This document shows, piece after piece, positions 7,629 through 16,477 of a stretch of 64,000 bases of DNA; the first letter of the stretch is position 1; each line of letters starts with the position of its first letter. This DNA comes from Paenibacillus pectinilyticus (GTDB lineage: Bacteria > Bacillota > Bacilli > Paenibacillales > NBRC-103111), in NCBI RefSeq assembly GCF_001700435.1, contig NZ_LYPC01000030.1, positions 62,001 to 126,000 on the forward strand, read 5' to 3'. The position numbers were made by a program, and so were the translations under genes. The notes under the pieces are model-generated. The model saw only the letters and a list, made by a program, of their open reading frames with translations. It was not told where the DNA came from and made no database searches.

Positions 7629-8129
7629 ATGAGTGGCAATGAGGAAGTCGTTTGTCCGTGGTGTCAGACAGAAATTGTTTGGGATCCCGAGATTGGACCT
7701 GAAGATGAGTGTCCACATTGTTTTAACGAGTTAAACGATTATCGGAGCATTGATCTGAAGGTTAAACAGACAGGTCAAAAGCTGCGCTTCAATGAGCAAG
7801 AATATGCCGAGTCTGATGAGGATTTATCACTTGCTTGGGATGATTCAGATGAGCCGCTCGACAAGTATGGAGAAAAGGTACAGCAGTTGACGGATGAACA
7901 GGAAGAAGCACCTGAATGCTCGAATTGTCATGAATTCATGCTCCTTGCGGGAACAGAAGTGACAAGTGAGACAGCTTTCACGCCGATCATTCCCAAAACA
8001 TTAGGCAGTGCTTTCTTGACGGGTCCTTTTACATCGGACGTTTATGTATGTCCATCTTGCTTTAGAGTTGAGAAAGTGCTTTCGGATACAGACCGTTTAC
8101 TGATGGTTGAACGTATCAAATCGGAATAA
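7629..8129 (+). CDS. Zinc-ribbon protein of unknown function
   Basis: A 166-residue acidic protein with two zinc-binding pairs near the N-terminus (CPWC and CPHC) and two near the C-terminus (CSNC and CPSC). A low-complexity acidic middle joins them. GGTGGAGG gives the ATG at 7629 proper spacing; the in-frame GTG at 7614 lies inside that site. It is the last gene of the PspA/DUF350 cluster and is followed by a terminator. Its function is not known. Confidence 0.75.
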   Translation: MSGNEEVVCPWCQTEIVWDPEIGPEDECPHCFNELNDYRSIDLKVKQTGQKLRFNEQEYAESDEDLSLAWDDSDEPLDKYGEKVQQLTDEQEEAPECSNCHEFMLLAGTEVTSETAFTPIIPKTLGSAFLTGPFTSDVYVCPSCFRVEKVLSDTDRLLMVERIKSE

Positions 8130-8145
8130 ATCAAGGTGGAAATCG

Positions 8146-8173
8146 AACCGAGTCCTCATGGATTCGGTTTTTT
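8146..8173 (+). terminator. Terminator after the zinc-ribbon gene
   Basis: AACCGAGTCC, a four-base loop, GGATTCGGTT and a T run. It ends the PspA cluster. Confidence 0.9.
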
Positions 8174-8251
8174 TGCGTAGTTTCACCTCATATTTTGACT
8201 CAAATGGGGAAGCTTAACAAGAGCCTAAATCGGTCTAACAGGAGGAGGAAT

Positions 8252-9469
8252 ATGGAAACGAATGTGAAGAGCCAGGGAAAGCTGGATGCTCAAGCGATTC
8301 TTTTACTTATTGTTCATTCGTTATTCGGCGGAGCGAATGCGTTATCAGGTACGTTCGTCGGGGTTTACTTGTGGAAAGCCAAAAATGATTTTACATTAAT
8401 CGGCTGGTTTACGTTAACGACTCATTTGACGATGGCCATTACTTTCTGGCTCGCTGGAAAATGGGTTAAAGAACACAACAAAATGAACTGCTTGCGTGCT
8501 GGGGTTTCGATATCTGCCTGTTTCTATCTGTTAGTGTTGTGGATGGGGACGAGCAGCATCCATTATTTCGTTTGGTTGGGGCTGGTTCAAGGTATCTCCG
8601 TTGGCCTATTCTGGATCTCCTTCAATGTCGTTTACTTTGAAGTCACGGATCCTGACAATCGGGACAAGTTTAATGGCTGGGTGGGTCTGCTAGGAGCGGG
8701 GGCAGGCATTATTGCGCCGTGGATCTCGGGGTTACTTATTGTGAGCTTGGGAGATGTAGCGGGCTATCGTCTTATTTTTTCCATTTCACTAGGCATTTTT
8801 GTGTTAGGTGTCGTGATCAGCTTTTTTCTGAAAAAAAGGAAAGTAAGTGGCACCTATGCATGGTTTCTGCCTCTAAAAATACTTAAACAACCGCATACAC
8901 CATGGAAACGAGTGAGTTTATCGCTGGCTTGTCAGGGCGTTCGTGAGGGCGTTTTTGGCTTCATGATCGGATTACTCGTGTATATCGCAACATCAAGTGA
9001 AGCGAGTTTAGGTAATTTTGCTTTAATTACGTCATCCGTTGCGTTGGTGAGTTTCTGGGCGGCAGGCCGGTTCATTCGACCCTCTTTTCGAAAAAAGAGT
9101 ATGTTTATTGGTTCGGTCATGGTTGTACTCGTCATATTGCCGTTCTTCTGGAAAATGTCATTTACAACGCTCCTCATTTTCGGCCTTGGATCTGCGCTGT
9201 TTTTTCCCATGTACTCCATTCCGATGGTATCTGTGGTCTTCGATCTCATCGGGTCCGACGAGGAGTCGGCGAAGCAGCGGGAGGAGTACATCGTCCTTCG
9301 TGAACTTTCGTTGAATGTAGGGCGTGTGTGCGGTGTGCTGTTATTTATTTGTGTCATTTCATGGAGTAAGGAGCCGCTTGTCATCAATGTACTGATGCTC
9401 GTTACCGGAAGTTCAACGTTCTTCTCATGGTTATTCATCCGAAATCAATTACCCACATCCAAGCCTTGA
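8252..9469 (+). CDS. MFS transporter
   Basis: A 405-residue protein with about 12 hydrophobic segments and the central charged loop (KKRK) usual in major facilitator transporters. The ATG at 8252 sits behind a perfect AGGAGGAGG; the open frame extends upstream to a TTG but without a ribosome binding site. Substrate cannot be told from sequence. It stands alone between the PspA cluster and cysK. Confidence 0.85.
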   Translation: METNVKSQGKLDAQAILLLIVHSLFGGANALSGTFVGVYLWKAKNDFTLIGWFTLTTHLTMAITFWLAGKWVKEHNKMNCLRAGVSISACFYLLVLWMGTSSIHYFVWLGLVQGISVGLFWISFNVVYFEVTDPDNRDKFNGWVGLLGAGAGIIAPWISGLLIVSLGDVAGYRLIFSISLGIFVLGVVISFFLKKRKVSGTYAWFLPLKILKQPHTPWKRVSLSLACQGVREGVFGFMIGLLVYIATSSEASLGNFALITSSVALVSFWAAGRFIRPSFRKKSMFIGSVMVVLVILPFFWKMSFTTLLIFGLGSALFFPMYSIPMVSVVFDLIGSDEESAKQREEYIVLRELSLNVGRVCGVLLFICVISWSKEPLVINVLMLVTGSSTFFSWLFIRNQLPTSKP

Positions 9470-9533
9470 CATGGACTATCCTTCCACATCAAAATGTGGA
9501 TAGCATGATGGAGGAAAAAGGAGGGGGCACCCT

Positions 9534-10454
9534 ATGTCAAAGAAAATGGTAAACAGCATCACGGAGCTAATTGGCGATACCCCCGCTGTGCGAATTAACC
9601 GCTTATTGGAACCGGAGGCAGCGGAATTGTATGTGAAGTTGGAATATTTTAATCCCAGCGGCAGTGTTAAGGATCGGGCAGCATGGAATCTCATTGACCA
9701 AGCTGAGAGAGCAGGTCATCTTCTGCCTGGTGCAACAATAATAGAGCCTACGAGTGGAAACACGGGCATTGGTCTTGCAATGAATGCCGCGGCTAAAGGG
9801 TATAAAGCCATTCTTATAATGCCGGATAATATGAGTAAGGAACGTATCAATATTCTGAAAGCTTACGGTGCTGAAGTGGTACTTACGCCTGCTGCCGAGC
9901 GGATGCCAGGTGCGATCGCGAAAGCGATGGAGCTGCGAGATCAAATCCCAGGGAGCTTCATTCCACAGCAGTTTGAGAATCCAGCGAATCCGAGCATTCA
10001 TCGCGTTACGACTGCGCCGGAAATCCTGCAACAGATGGAAGGCAGGCTGGATGCGTTCGTTGCCACATCGGGCACAGGCGGTACGATTACGGGGACTGGT
10101 GAAGTGCTGCGGGAGCAGCTGCCGAATATCCAGATTTATGTGGTGGAACCTAAGGGGTCCCCAGTCCTTTCTGGTGGAAGCCCAGGGCCGCATAAGCTGG
10201 TAGGCACAAGTCCGGGCTTTATTCCTGCTATTTTGAACACCAGTGTCTATGATGAAATTGTTCAAGTGTCAGATGAAGATGCCATCCAAACGATGAAAGA
10301 TTTAGCCAGTAAAGAGGGGATTCTGGTTGGTCCGTCTGCTGGTGCATCGGTTTGGACTGGGATCCAGGTTGCGAGAAAGTTAGGTGCAGGCAAAAGGGTA
10401 TTGTGCATTGCGCCAGATACAGGTGAAAGGTATTTAAGTATGGATATTTTTTAA
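9534..10454 (+). CDS. cysK: Cysteine synthase (O-acetylserine sulfhydrylase)
   Basis: A 306-residue PLP enzyme. The PLP lysine lies in GSVKDRAAWN, the phosphate/substrate loop is TSGNTGIG, and the glycine loop is TSGTGGTITG. It joins O-acetylserine and sulfide to make cysteine. AAGGAGGGGG precedes the ATG. A hairpin (CTATCC...GGATAG, 9477-9504) without a T tract precedes the ribosome binding site and could affect translation. The N-terminus GDTPAVRINR resembles a CysK-like paralogue, so a minor isozyme is possible. Confidence 0.92.
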   Translation: MSKKMVNSITELIGDTPAVRINRLLEPEAAELYVKLEYFNPSGSVKDRAAWNLIDQAERAGHLLPGATIIEPTSGNTGIGLAMNAAAKGYKAILIMPDNMSKERINILKAYGAEVVLTPAAERMPGAIAKAMELRDQIPGSFIPQQFENPANPSIHRVTTAPEILQQMEGRLDAFVATSGTGGTITGTGEVLREQLPNIQIYVVEPKGSPVLSGGSPGPHKLVGTSPGFIPAILNTSVYDEIVQVSDEDAIQTMKDLASKEGILVGPSAGASVWTGIQVARKLGAGKRVLCIAPDTGERYLSMDIF

Positions 10455-10476
10455 ATTAGGCATGAAAAAGATAATG

Positions 10477-10512
10477 AAAGCCACTAGGAGCCTCTCTTTG
10501 TGGCTATTTGTT
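10477..10512 (+). terminator. Possible weak terminator after cysK
   Basis: AGCCAC pairs with GTGGCT across a 15-nt loop, followed by ATTTGTTGT. The T tract is poor. Confidence 0.45.
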
Positions 10513-10647
10513 GTGCTTGTCCAAGTGGAATTTTTACCTATATATAAATTTTCTGCCTATCTTTTGCGCGCAGTAATTGAATTAGGACAGTGATTCATTG
10601 TAAGATGAATGGATGAACGAACAAATTTCAGAAAGGTAGGTTTAACC

Positions 10648-11139
10648 ATGGATACTTTGAAGCTTAAAATTCTCGATTTACTGAAGGAAGATGCCCGCAG
10701 GAGCGCGGATCTGATCGCCACCATGTTAGGAACGGCGGAGGCCGAAGTTGCGCGAGCGATAAGCGAGATGGAAGCGGATAAGGTCATCGTCAAATACGCG
10801 ACAGTCGTAAACTGGAGTAAAGTAGATGACGAAAAGGTTACCGCCCTAATTGAAGTGCAAATTACGCCGGAGCGCGGGCGCGGTTTTGATGCGATTGCGG
10901 AACGGATCTACCTATATCCGGAAGTCAAATCGGTTTACCTCATGTCAGGTGCGTACGATTTACTTGTTGAAATTGAGGGAAGCTCGCTGAAGCAAGTTGC
11001 TTCTTTCGTATCGAACAAACTTTCACCGATTGATCGTGTACTTTCCACAAAAACGAATTTTATCTTAAAAAAATACAAACAAGACGGCATTATTTTCGAG
11101 GATCAGGAAGATGATCACCGGATGCTTGTTTCGCCGTAA
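10648..11139 (+). CDS. alaR: Lrp/AsnC family regulator, AlaR-like
   Basis: A 163-residue protein: an N-terminal winged HTH (DTLKLKILDLLKEDARRSADLIATML region) and a C-terminal RAM ligand-sensing domain. The ATG at 10648 has GAAAGG upstream; the longer frame from 10609 has no such site. It is 15 bp before an aminotransferase gene, the same arrangement as alaR-alaT (yugG-yugH) in B. subtilis, where the regulator controls alanine transaminase. Assignment rests on family plus context. Confidence 0.8.
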   Translation: MDTLKLKILDLLKEDARRSADLIATMLGTAEAEVARAISEMEADKVIVKYATVVNWSKVDDEKVTALIEVQITPERGRGFDAIAERIYLYPEVKSVYLMSGAYDLLVEIEGSSLKQVASFVSNKLSPIDRVLSTKTNFILKKYKQDGIIFEDQEDDHRMLVSP

Positions 11140-11154
11140 GGAAGAGGGAACGTC

Positions 11155-12357
11155 ATGATTAAGGATGAGACTACGATTCAACCAACGAACAAATCCATGC
11201 AGGACTACCTCGCTCCTGCCGTACGTGAAATGAAGCCATCAGGTATTCGAAAGTTTTTTGACCTGGTTAACAATAGTAAAGACGATATTATTTCTCTCGG
11301 GGTAGGCGAACCGGATTTCTCCACACCGTGGCACGTACGTGAAGCCGCTGTGCACTCGTTGGAACGCGGCCGCACCAAATATACGCCGAACTCTGGTATT
11401 CCAGAGCTTCGCGAAGCAATTGCGAACTATTTATATACGTCATTTAAAGCAAAATATGAGCCAACGGATGAAGTGCTTGTAACGGTTGGCGGCAGCGAAG
11501 CTATCGATCTGGCCTTACGTGCACTTATTACGCCAGGGGATGAAATCTTAATTCCAGAGCCCTGCTATATCTCTTATTCACCGATTACCGCGATTAGCGG
11601 CGGCGTGCCTGTAGGCATCGAAACATTTGCCAAGGATCAGTTCAAGCTAACAGAAAAAGCGCTTCGCGATGCGATTACGCCGCGTTCCAAAATATTGATT
11701 CTATGCTATCCTAGCAATCCAACCGGCGGCATTATGACATACGAAGACTGGCTGCCTATTGCTAAAGTGGTTGAGGAGAAAGATTTGATCGTCATCTCCG
11801 ATGAAATCTATGCAGAATTAACATATGGTCAGAAGCACGTAAGCTTCGCAGCTGTTCCAGGTATGAAAGACCGGACGATTTTGGTCAGCGGATTCTCCAA
11901 AGCATTCGCTATGACTGGCTGGCGCATGGGTTATGCTTGCGGACATCGTGAATTGATCTCCGCTATGACCAAAATTCACCAATACACGGTTATGTGCGCA
12001 CCTGTCATGGGGCAAGTGGCGGCGCATGAAGCGTTGACGAATGGACTTGAAGAGAAGGATCGGATGATAGAATCCTATAATCAACGAAGGCGGCTGATCG
12101 TCAAAGGCTTCCGTGAGGTAGGACTCGAGTGTCACGAACCGCAAGGTGCGTTCTATGCGTTCCCAAGTATTGCAGCTACCGGCTTAACATCGGATGAGTT
12201 TGCACAACGTCTTTTGTTCGAGTCGAAAGTTGCTGCTGTACCTGGCGATGTGTTCGGTTTAGGCGGGGAAGGATTCCTTCGTTGCTCCTATGCGTACAGT
12301 GTTTCACAGCTCAATGAAGCGCTTGAGAGAATCGGTAATTTTATGCGGAAATTATAA
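11155..12357 (+). CDS. alaT: Alanine transaminase AlaT-like (class I/II aminotransferase)
   Basis: A 400-residue PLP enzyme of aminotransferase fold type I. The PLP lysine is in SGFSKAFAMTGWRMGY; PSNPTGG and SDEIYAEL are also typical. The FSTPWHVREAA region resembles AlaT/YugH. It probably interconverts pyruvate and alanine. Its start is 15 bp after the AlaR-like gene, so they form an operon. Confidence 0.85.
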   Translation: MIKDETTIQPTNKSMQDYLAPAVREMKPSGIRKFFDLVNNSKDDIISLGVGEPDFSTPWHVREAAVHSLERGRTKYTPNSGIPELREAIANYLYTSFKAKYEPTDEVLVTVGGSEAIDLALRALITPGDEILIPEPCYISYSPITAISGGVPVGIETFAKDQFKLTEKALRDAITPRSKILILCYPSNPTGGIMTYEDWLPIAKVVEEKDLIVISDEIYAELTYGQKHVSFAAVPGMKDRTILVSGFSKAFAMTGWRMGYACGHRELISAMTKIHQYTVMCAPVMGQVAAHEALTNGLEEKDRMIESYNQRRRLIVKGFREVGLECHEPQGAFYAFPSIAATGLTSDEFAQRLLFESKVAAVPGDVFGLGGEGFLRCSYAYSVSQLNEALERIGNFMRKL

Positions 12358-12426
12358 GATTAACTTGTAAAAAAATATGTTCATAATTGACGAAAACTGT
12401 TATTCTTATAGTGAGGAGGGATGAGC

Positions 12427-12693
12427 ATGGCTTTTATGGAATATCAACTTACTAGCTTTCCAAAGCAGTTTCAAATTCGTGAGCAAGATTTCGGACAACG
12501 TTGGTTATCCAGACATGCCAAGAAGCAAAACTCCCTATCTTTGCTGGAAGAAGAGATTCATACGTTGAGACGTAAAATGGAACAAATGGTCACAGAAGGT
12601 CGGGAAATGACATCGGATGATGTTGTCGAGTTAAGTACAATTCTGGATCAGAAGATAAATGAATATATGACAGCTTGTAAGAAAAGTCGGTGA
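12427..12693 (+). CDS. Spo0E-like aspartyl-phosphate phosphatase
   Basis: An 88-residue protein whose second half has the Spo0E signature: a helix LLEEEIHTLRRKMEQ, a short loop, then ELSTILDQKINEY with the SxxLD motif. Such proteins dephosphorylate Spo0A-P and delay sporulation. The N-terminal 35 residues are unusual and longer than in minimal family members. GAGGAGG favours the ATG at 12427 over 12421. A single TGACGAA at 12388 matches the Spo0A-box consensus but is short enough to be chance. Confidence 0.8.
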   Translation: MAFMEYQLTSFPKQFQIREQDFGQRWLSRHAKKQNSLSLLEEEIHTLRRKMEQMVTEGREMTSDDVVELSTILDQKINEYMTACKKSR

Positions 12694-12708
12694 AAACCGA
12701 CTTTTCTG
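12682..12708 (+). terminator. Terminator overlapping the spo0E-like stop codon
   Basis: AAAAGTCGGT, a GAAA loop and ACCGACTTTT form a perfect 10-bp stem that starts within the last codons. Confidence 0.85.
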
Positions 12709-12752
12709 GCGACTATCGATAAGAGAGCGTACGACGGAGGGAATTACATACA

Positions 12753-13280
12753 ATGAAGGCAAAATGGTTGCTTGTTCTCATGCTAGGCATGGTGCTTACC
12801 CTTACAGCTTGCGGTGGACCTAAGCCTGATGTATCGGTATTTATCATGGGTCCTAATGGTTTCCCAAGTGAAGCGGCGGAGAAGCTGGAAACTTCACTGA
12901 AATTGAAGGTAGGGGATACACCTACTGTGAAGTTGAATACGTCTCCTATTTTTTCAATGGAAAAAATGATTGTTGAGCTGGCGGCTGGTGGTAACGGCAT
13001 TTTCATCCTTGCCGATGAGCAGTTCAAAGGCTTGAGTAATCAGGCCGGCTTCGTTTCCTTGGATGATACGATCAACCCTGCGGACTATCCGGATGGCGTT
13101 ATCGAAATCAAGGAAGAGGGCAAAGAAGCTCAGAAGCATCTCTATGGCATTCCGCTTGAAGGGAACAAGTGGATGAAGGAACAAGGCTATGAAGGTAAAG
13201 GATTAGTCGCGTTCGTTCCTCTAAATGCACCGAAAATGGACGAGGCCTTAAAAGTTCTCAAAATTATTGCACAAAAGTAA
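12753..13280 (+). CDS. Small lipoprotein of unknown function
   Basis: A 175-residue protein with a lipoprotein signal (lipobox LTAC, lipidated Cys about 20). The remainder is soluble, with alternating hydrophobic strands and acidic/glycine-rich loops. I do not recognise the family. It lies between the Spo0E-like gene and the cobalamin riboswitch, separated from both by terminator or leader. Confidence 0.75.
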   Translation: MKAKWLLVLMLGMVLTLTACGGPKPDVSVFIMGPNGFPSEAAEKLETSLKLKVGDTPTVKLNTSPIFSMEKMIVELAAGGNGIFILADEQFKGLSNQAGFVSLDDTINPADYPDGVIEIKEEGKEAQKHLYGIPLEGNKWMKEQGYEGKGLVAFVPLNAPKMDEALKVLKIIAQK

Positions 13281-13327
13281 GAGAACATCTATAATCGACA
13301 ATTAGATTGATCATAGTAAGTAGTCAC

Positions 13328-13458
13328 GATAGGTGCTGATAAGCTTTGGGTACAAAGTTTAGAAGTAAAAGGGGAAGCCGGTTAGAGTCCGGCACGGTCC
13401 CGCCACTGTAATTCAATCATGCGAATGGTTGGAGAGTCAGGTTACCTTGCCTATTGTT
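13328..13458 (+). ncRNA. Cobalamin (B12) riboswitch
   Basis: The B12 box region is clear: GGGAAGCCGG at about 13373, GAGTCCGGCACGG, and CCCGCCACTGTAA, followed by GAGTCAGG and ACC. It precedes the btuFCD-cob operon and is followed by a terminator, so binding of cobalamin should stop transcription. Confidence 0.95.
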
Positions 13459-13547
13459 TCGTTTTACGACATCCTTCGAGGAAAAGGATCGCGTTAAATC
13501 AGGAAGCAACGCAGGCAAGTTCGTTGCCCAATACCGCGATTTCTCGT

Positions 13548-13582
13548 CCTTCTCGTTCCTTGTGAACGGGGGGGCTTTTTTA
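13548..13582 (+). terminator. Riboswitch-controlled terminator before btuF
   Basis: CCTTCTCGTTC and GAACGGGGGGG pair over 11 bp, including three to four G-U pairs, with a 5-nt loop and a following T run. It is the expression platform of the B12 riboswitch. Confidence 0.8.
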
Positions 13583-13629
13583 TGGGTACAGGATTGATAA
13601 TGAAGAAAAAAAGAAAGAGGGAACTATCG

Positions 13630-14640
13630 ATGAAACAGCATTTGGTTAAAAAGGGTCTAATTCTTACATTAGCCGTCGTAACAGCTATCTCATTAGCAGC
13701 ATGTGGCAAAAAGGAAACGGAAATATCCGATCCGTCGAAGCTTGGGGGAGCGGGGACGAAAGCTCCAACGACGACGACGGCTCCAGTTGCAGCAAAAAAG
13801 ACGACCTATCCGTTGAAAGTGAAAGATGCAACAGGCAAAGAGTTTACTTTTGATAAAGCACCTGAAAAGATTGCATCGGTTTCTCCTGCTGAGACAGAAG
13901 CGTTGTATGCACTTGGTTTAGAAGCAAATATCGTCGGTGTTTCCGATTATGATGACTACCCAGAAGCAGCGAAATCAAAACCTAAGCTCGGAAGCATCAC
14001 CAAGCCGAATGTAGAAGCGGTTATTGCTTCCAATGCAAATATTATTTTCACAGGCATTTCAATGAATCCAGAATCGGTTGAAAAGCTTCGTGCAATGAAC
14101 ATTAATGTGTTCAAAGTAGAGCCCAAAACGTTAGATGATGTGATTAATAACATTGAGTTGTATGGACAAATTACGGATCATCAGGATCAAGCGGAGAAGA
14201 TTGTCTCCAAGATGAAAGCGGATCGCAAGAAAGTGGTCGATGCCGTGAAGGATGTCAAGCAAGAGAACAAGAAAAAGGTATACATTGAATTTGCTCCAGG
14301 CTGGACCGTAGGCAGCGGCGAATTCATGGATGAGTTGATCAATATTTCAGGTGGAATTAACGTTGCAGCTGACAAAGCCAGCTGGTACGAAATCAGCGAA
14401 GAGAAGATCATTCAACAAAATCCGAATGTGATTTTATTTGCAAATGGTGTGGTTGATACGAAAAGTAAGAAATCGTTAGACGAAATTATTCGTACACGCG
14501 GTGGCTGGGATGCCATTGACGCTGTGAAAAATAAACATGTGGTAGGCCTTGATCAAAATCTATTGAGCCGCCCAGGTCCGAGATTAACGGATGGCTTATT
14601 GGAAATGGCGAAAGGCATCTATCCTGAATTGGTGAAATAA
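13630..14640 (+). CDS. btuF: Cobalamin/corrinoid-binding lipoprotein of an ABC importer (BtuF-like)
   Basis: A 336-residue lipoprotein (lipobox LAAC) with a Ser/Thr/Ala linker and a class III periplasmic-binding fold that starts with the KIASVSPAETEALYALG motif of BtuF/FhuD-type receptors. ATG at 13630 has AGAGGG upstream; an in-frame ATG at 13582 abuts the terminator. Substrate is inferred from the B12 riboswitch and the cob genes downstream; siderophores are the alternative for this family. Confidence 0.88.
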   Translation: MKQHLVKKGLILTLAVVTAISLAACGKKETEISDPSKLGGAGTKAPTTTTAPVAAKKTTYPLKVKDATGKEFTFDKAPEKIASVSPAETEALYALGLEANIVGVSDYDDYPEAAKSKPKLGSITKPNVEAVIASNANIIFTGISMNPESVEKLRAMNINVFKVEPKTLDDVINNIELYGQITDHQDQAEKIVSKMKADRKKVVDAVKDVKQENKKKVYIEFAPGWTVGSGEFMDELINISGGINVAADKASWYEISEEKIIQQNPNVILFANGVVDTKSKKSLDEIIRTRGGWDAIDAVKNKHVVGLDQNLLSRPGPRLTDGLLEMAKGIYPELVK

Positions 14641-15677
14641 TGAAAAGAAAATTGTTGATGGGGGGAGGAGTAGGAGTTATACTCCTTCTTCTTTCTATTG
14701 TGGTGAGTTTGTCGATCGGCGCTGCCCATCTGCCAATCTCTCAGATCGTAGGGATTTTGGGTAAGCATCTGCCTTGGATTGGCAATCACATCGAGGTAAA
14801 CTGGCCGCAATCGTCTGAACAAATTATAAATAAAGTTCGAATGCCCCGTGTGTTACTTGGAATTCTGGTAGGGGCCGTACTCTCCATGGCTGGTGCAGGT
14901 TTTCAAGGTGTGCTTCGCAATCCGCTCGCTGATCCTTACTCGCTTGGTGTTTCCTCAGGTGCTTCAGTCGGGGCTGCGGTTCTGATCTACTTCGGGCTGC
15001 AATTCGCTTGGTTTGGCCAATGGTCCATCCCCATTGTAGCTTTCGTGACAGGGCTTGCTTCCCTTTTCTTGGTTCTCAAGCTTGCGTTGATTGACGGGAA
15101 GCTGAAGATGGAGACGTTGATTCTGTCTGGCGTCGTGATGCAAGCGTTTCTAGGTGCTTTTGTATCGTTCTTGGTTTCAATTTCCAACCAAACGATTAAT
15201 GAAATCATTTTCTGGCTAATGGGTAGTCTAGCATTGCGAGGTTGGTCATACACGTATATGATTGCACCCTATCTCGTTATCGGACTCGTGATTCTTCTAG
15301 GGTATGCAAGATCGTTGAATCTGCTAGCACTGGGGGAGCGCCAAGCTGCCCATCTCGGAGTTCATGTCGAGCGTACGAAGTTGATTGTTCTGATCACTGC
15401 TACGCTGATTACAGCAGCTGCTGTGTCTGTGGCAGGCGTCATCGGCTTTGTTGGTCTCATCGTCCCGCACCTAGTCCGACTATTGGTTGGTCCCGATTAT
15501 CGCTTGATCATCCCGTTATCCGCAATTGGCGGAGGGATTTACGTTCTGTGGGCAGATACCCTTGCTAGAACCTTATTGAGCCCAACAGAAATTCCCTTGG
15601 GGGTCATTACGGCGTTCCTGGGTGCCCCGTTTTTTGCCTATCTGCTCCATAAAGATAAGAAGACGTTAAGAGGTTGA
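14640..15677 (+). CDS. btuC: Corrinoid ABC transporter permease (FecCD family, BtuC-like)
   Basis: 345 residues with about nine to ten membrane segments, the RMPRVLLG start of the FecCD domain, and the coupling-loop region LGVHVERTK. Its ATG overlaps the btuF stop by one base, so the two are translationally coupled. Confidence 0.9.
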   Translation: MKRKLLMGGGVGVILLLLSIVVSLSIGAAHLPISQIVGILGKHLPWIGNHIEVNWPQSSEQIINKVRMPRVLLGILVGAVLSMAGAGFQGVLRNPLADPYSLGVSSGASVGAAVLIYFGLQFAWFGQWSIPIVAFVTGLASLFLVLKLALIDGKLKMETLILSGVVMQAFLGAFVSFLVSISNQTINEIIFWLMGSLALRGWSYTYMIAPYLVIGLVILLGYARSLNLLALGERQAAHLGVHVERTKLIVLITATLITAAAVSVAGVIGFVGLIVPHLVRLLVGPDYRLIIPLSAIGGGIYVLWADTLARTLLSPTEIPLGVITAFLGAPFFAYLLHKDKKTLRG

Positions 15678-15682
15678 TGACG

Positions 15683-16459
15683 ATGATTAAAGTGGAGGGG
15701 CTTGACCAGCATTTTCGCGAACAACAGGTGCTACATCAGATTAGCTTTGAGGTTGGGCAAGGTGAATTCTTTGGTATTATTGGTCCCAATGGCAGTGGCA
15801 AATCTACGTTGCTCCGTTTGATATCCGGTATGGATCCTGTCAAAATAGGCCGGGTGTTTCTGAAAGATAAGCCAGTGGCTTCCTATTCCCGCAAAGAGCT
15901 GGCCAAATGGCTCGCTGTGCTGCAGCAGGATGCATTACCTCCAGTCGGCTTCACGGTACGTGAAGTGGTCGAGATGGGACGGTACCCCTTTCAGAATTGG
16001 CTGGGTGAGGATACGGCAGATGCGGATGGGCTTATTGATGCGATTGTGACTAAACTCGAGTTAGATACCTTTGCAGATCGAACCATAGAGCGCCTCAGTG
16101 GCGGTGAACGTCAGCGAGTTGCTCTGGCCAAAGTGATGGCCCAGCAGCCGAGCCTGCTTATGCTGGATGAACCCACAACCTTTCTAGATATTGGCTATCA
16201 AATCCAGATGATGGATTATATTCGGGGCTGGCAGCAAGAGTCGGCGCTTACCGTCGTTGCTGTCCTGCATGATTTAAATTTGGCAGCACAGTATTGTACG
16301 CGCTTGATGATTGTGCATGAGGGCCGGGTACACGCGATTGGAACGCCCGCTGAACTGATAACGAGTGAGCGTATCGCAGAAGTGTACGGAACGGAACCGA
16401 TTGTTATGAAACATCCCGTAAGTGAGGTACCCCAGATTTTATTACAACCAGGGAAATAA
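15683..16459 (+). CDS. btuD: Corrinoid ABC transporter ATP-binding protein (BtuD-like)
   Basis: 258 residues with Walker A GPNGSGKS, a Q-loop, signature LSGGERQR, and Walker B LLMLDEPTTFLD followed by the H-loop VLHDLNLA. I prefer ATG 15683 because AAGAGG lies nine bases upstream; starts at 15674 or 15677 would overlap btuC. It powers uptake through BtuC. Confidence 0.9.
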   Translation: MIKVEGLDQHFREQQVLHQISFEVGQGEFFGIIGPNGSGKSTLLRLISGMDPVKIGRVFLKDKPVASYSRKELAKWLAVLQQDALPPVGFTVREVVEMGRYPFQNWLGEDTADADGLIDAIVTKLELDTFADRTIERLSGGERQRVALAKVMAQQPSLLMLDEPTTFLDIGYQIQMMDYIRGWQQESALTVVAVLHDLNLAAQYCTRLMIVHEGRVHAIGTPAELITSERIAEVYGTEPIVMKHPVSEVPQILLQPGK

Positions 16460-16477
16460 ATACAGGCCGGAGGATGA

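Noticed and set aside
9603..10265. Long antisense open frame across cysK
   Set aside because: It is a shadow of the well-supported cysK frame, with no ribosome binding site or family likeness.
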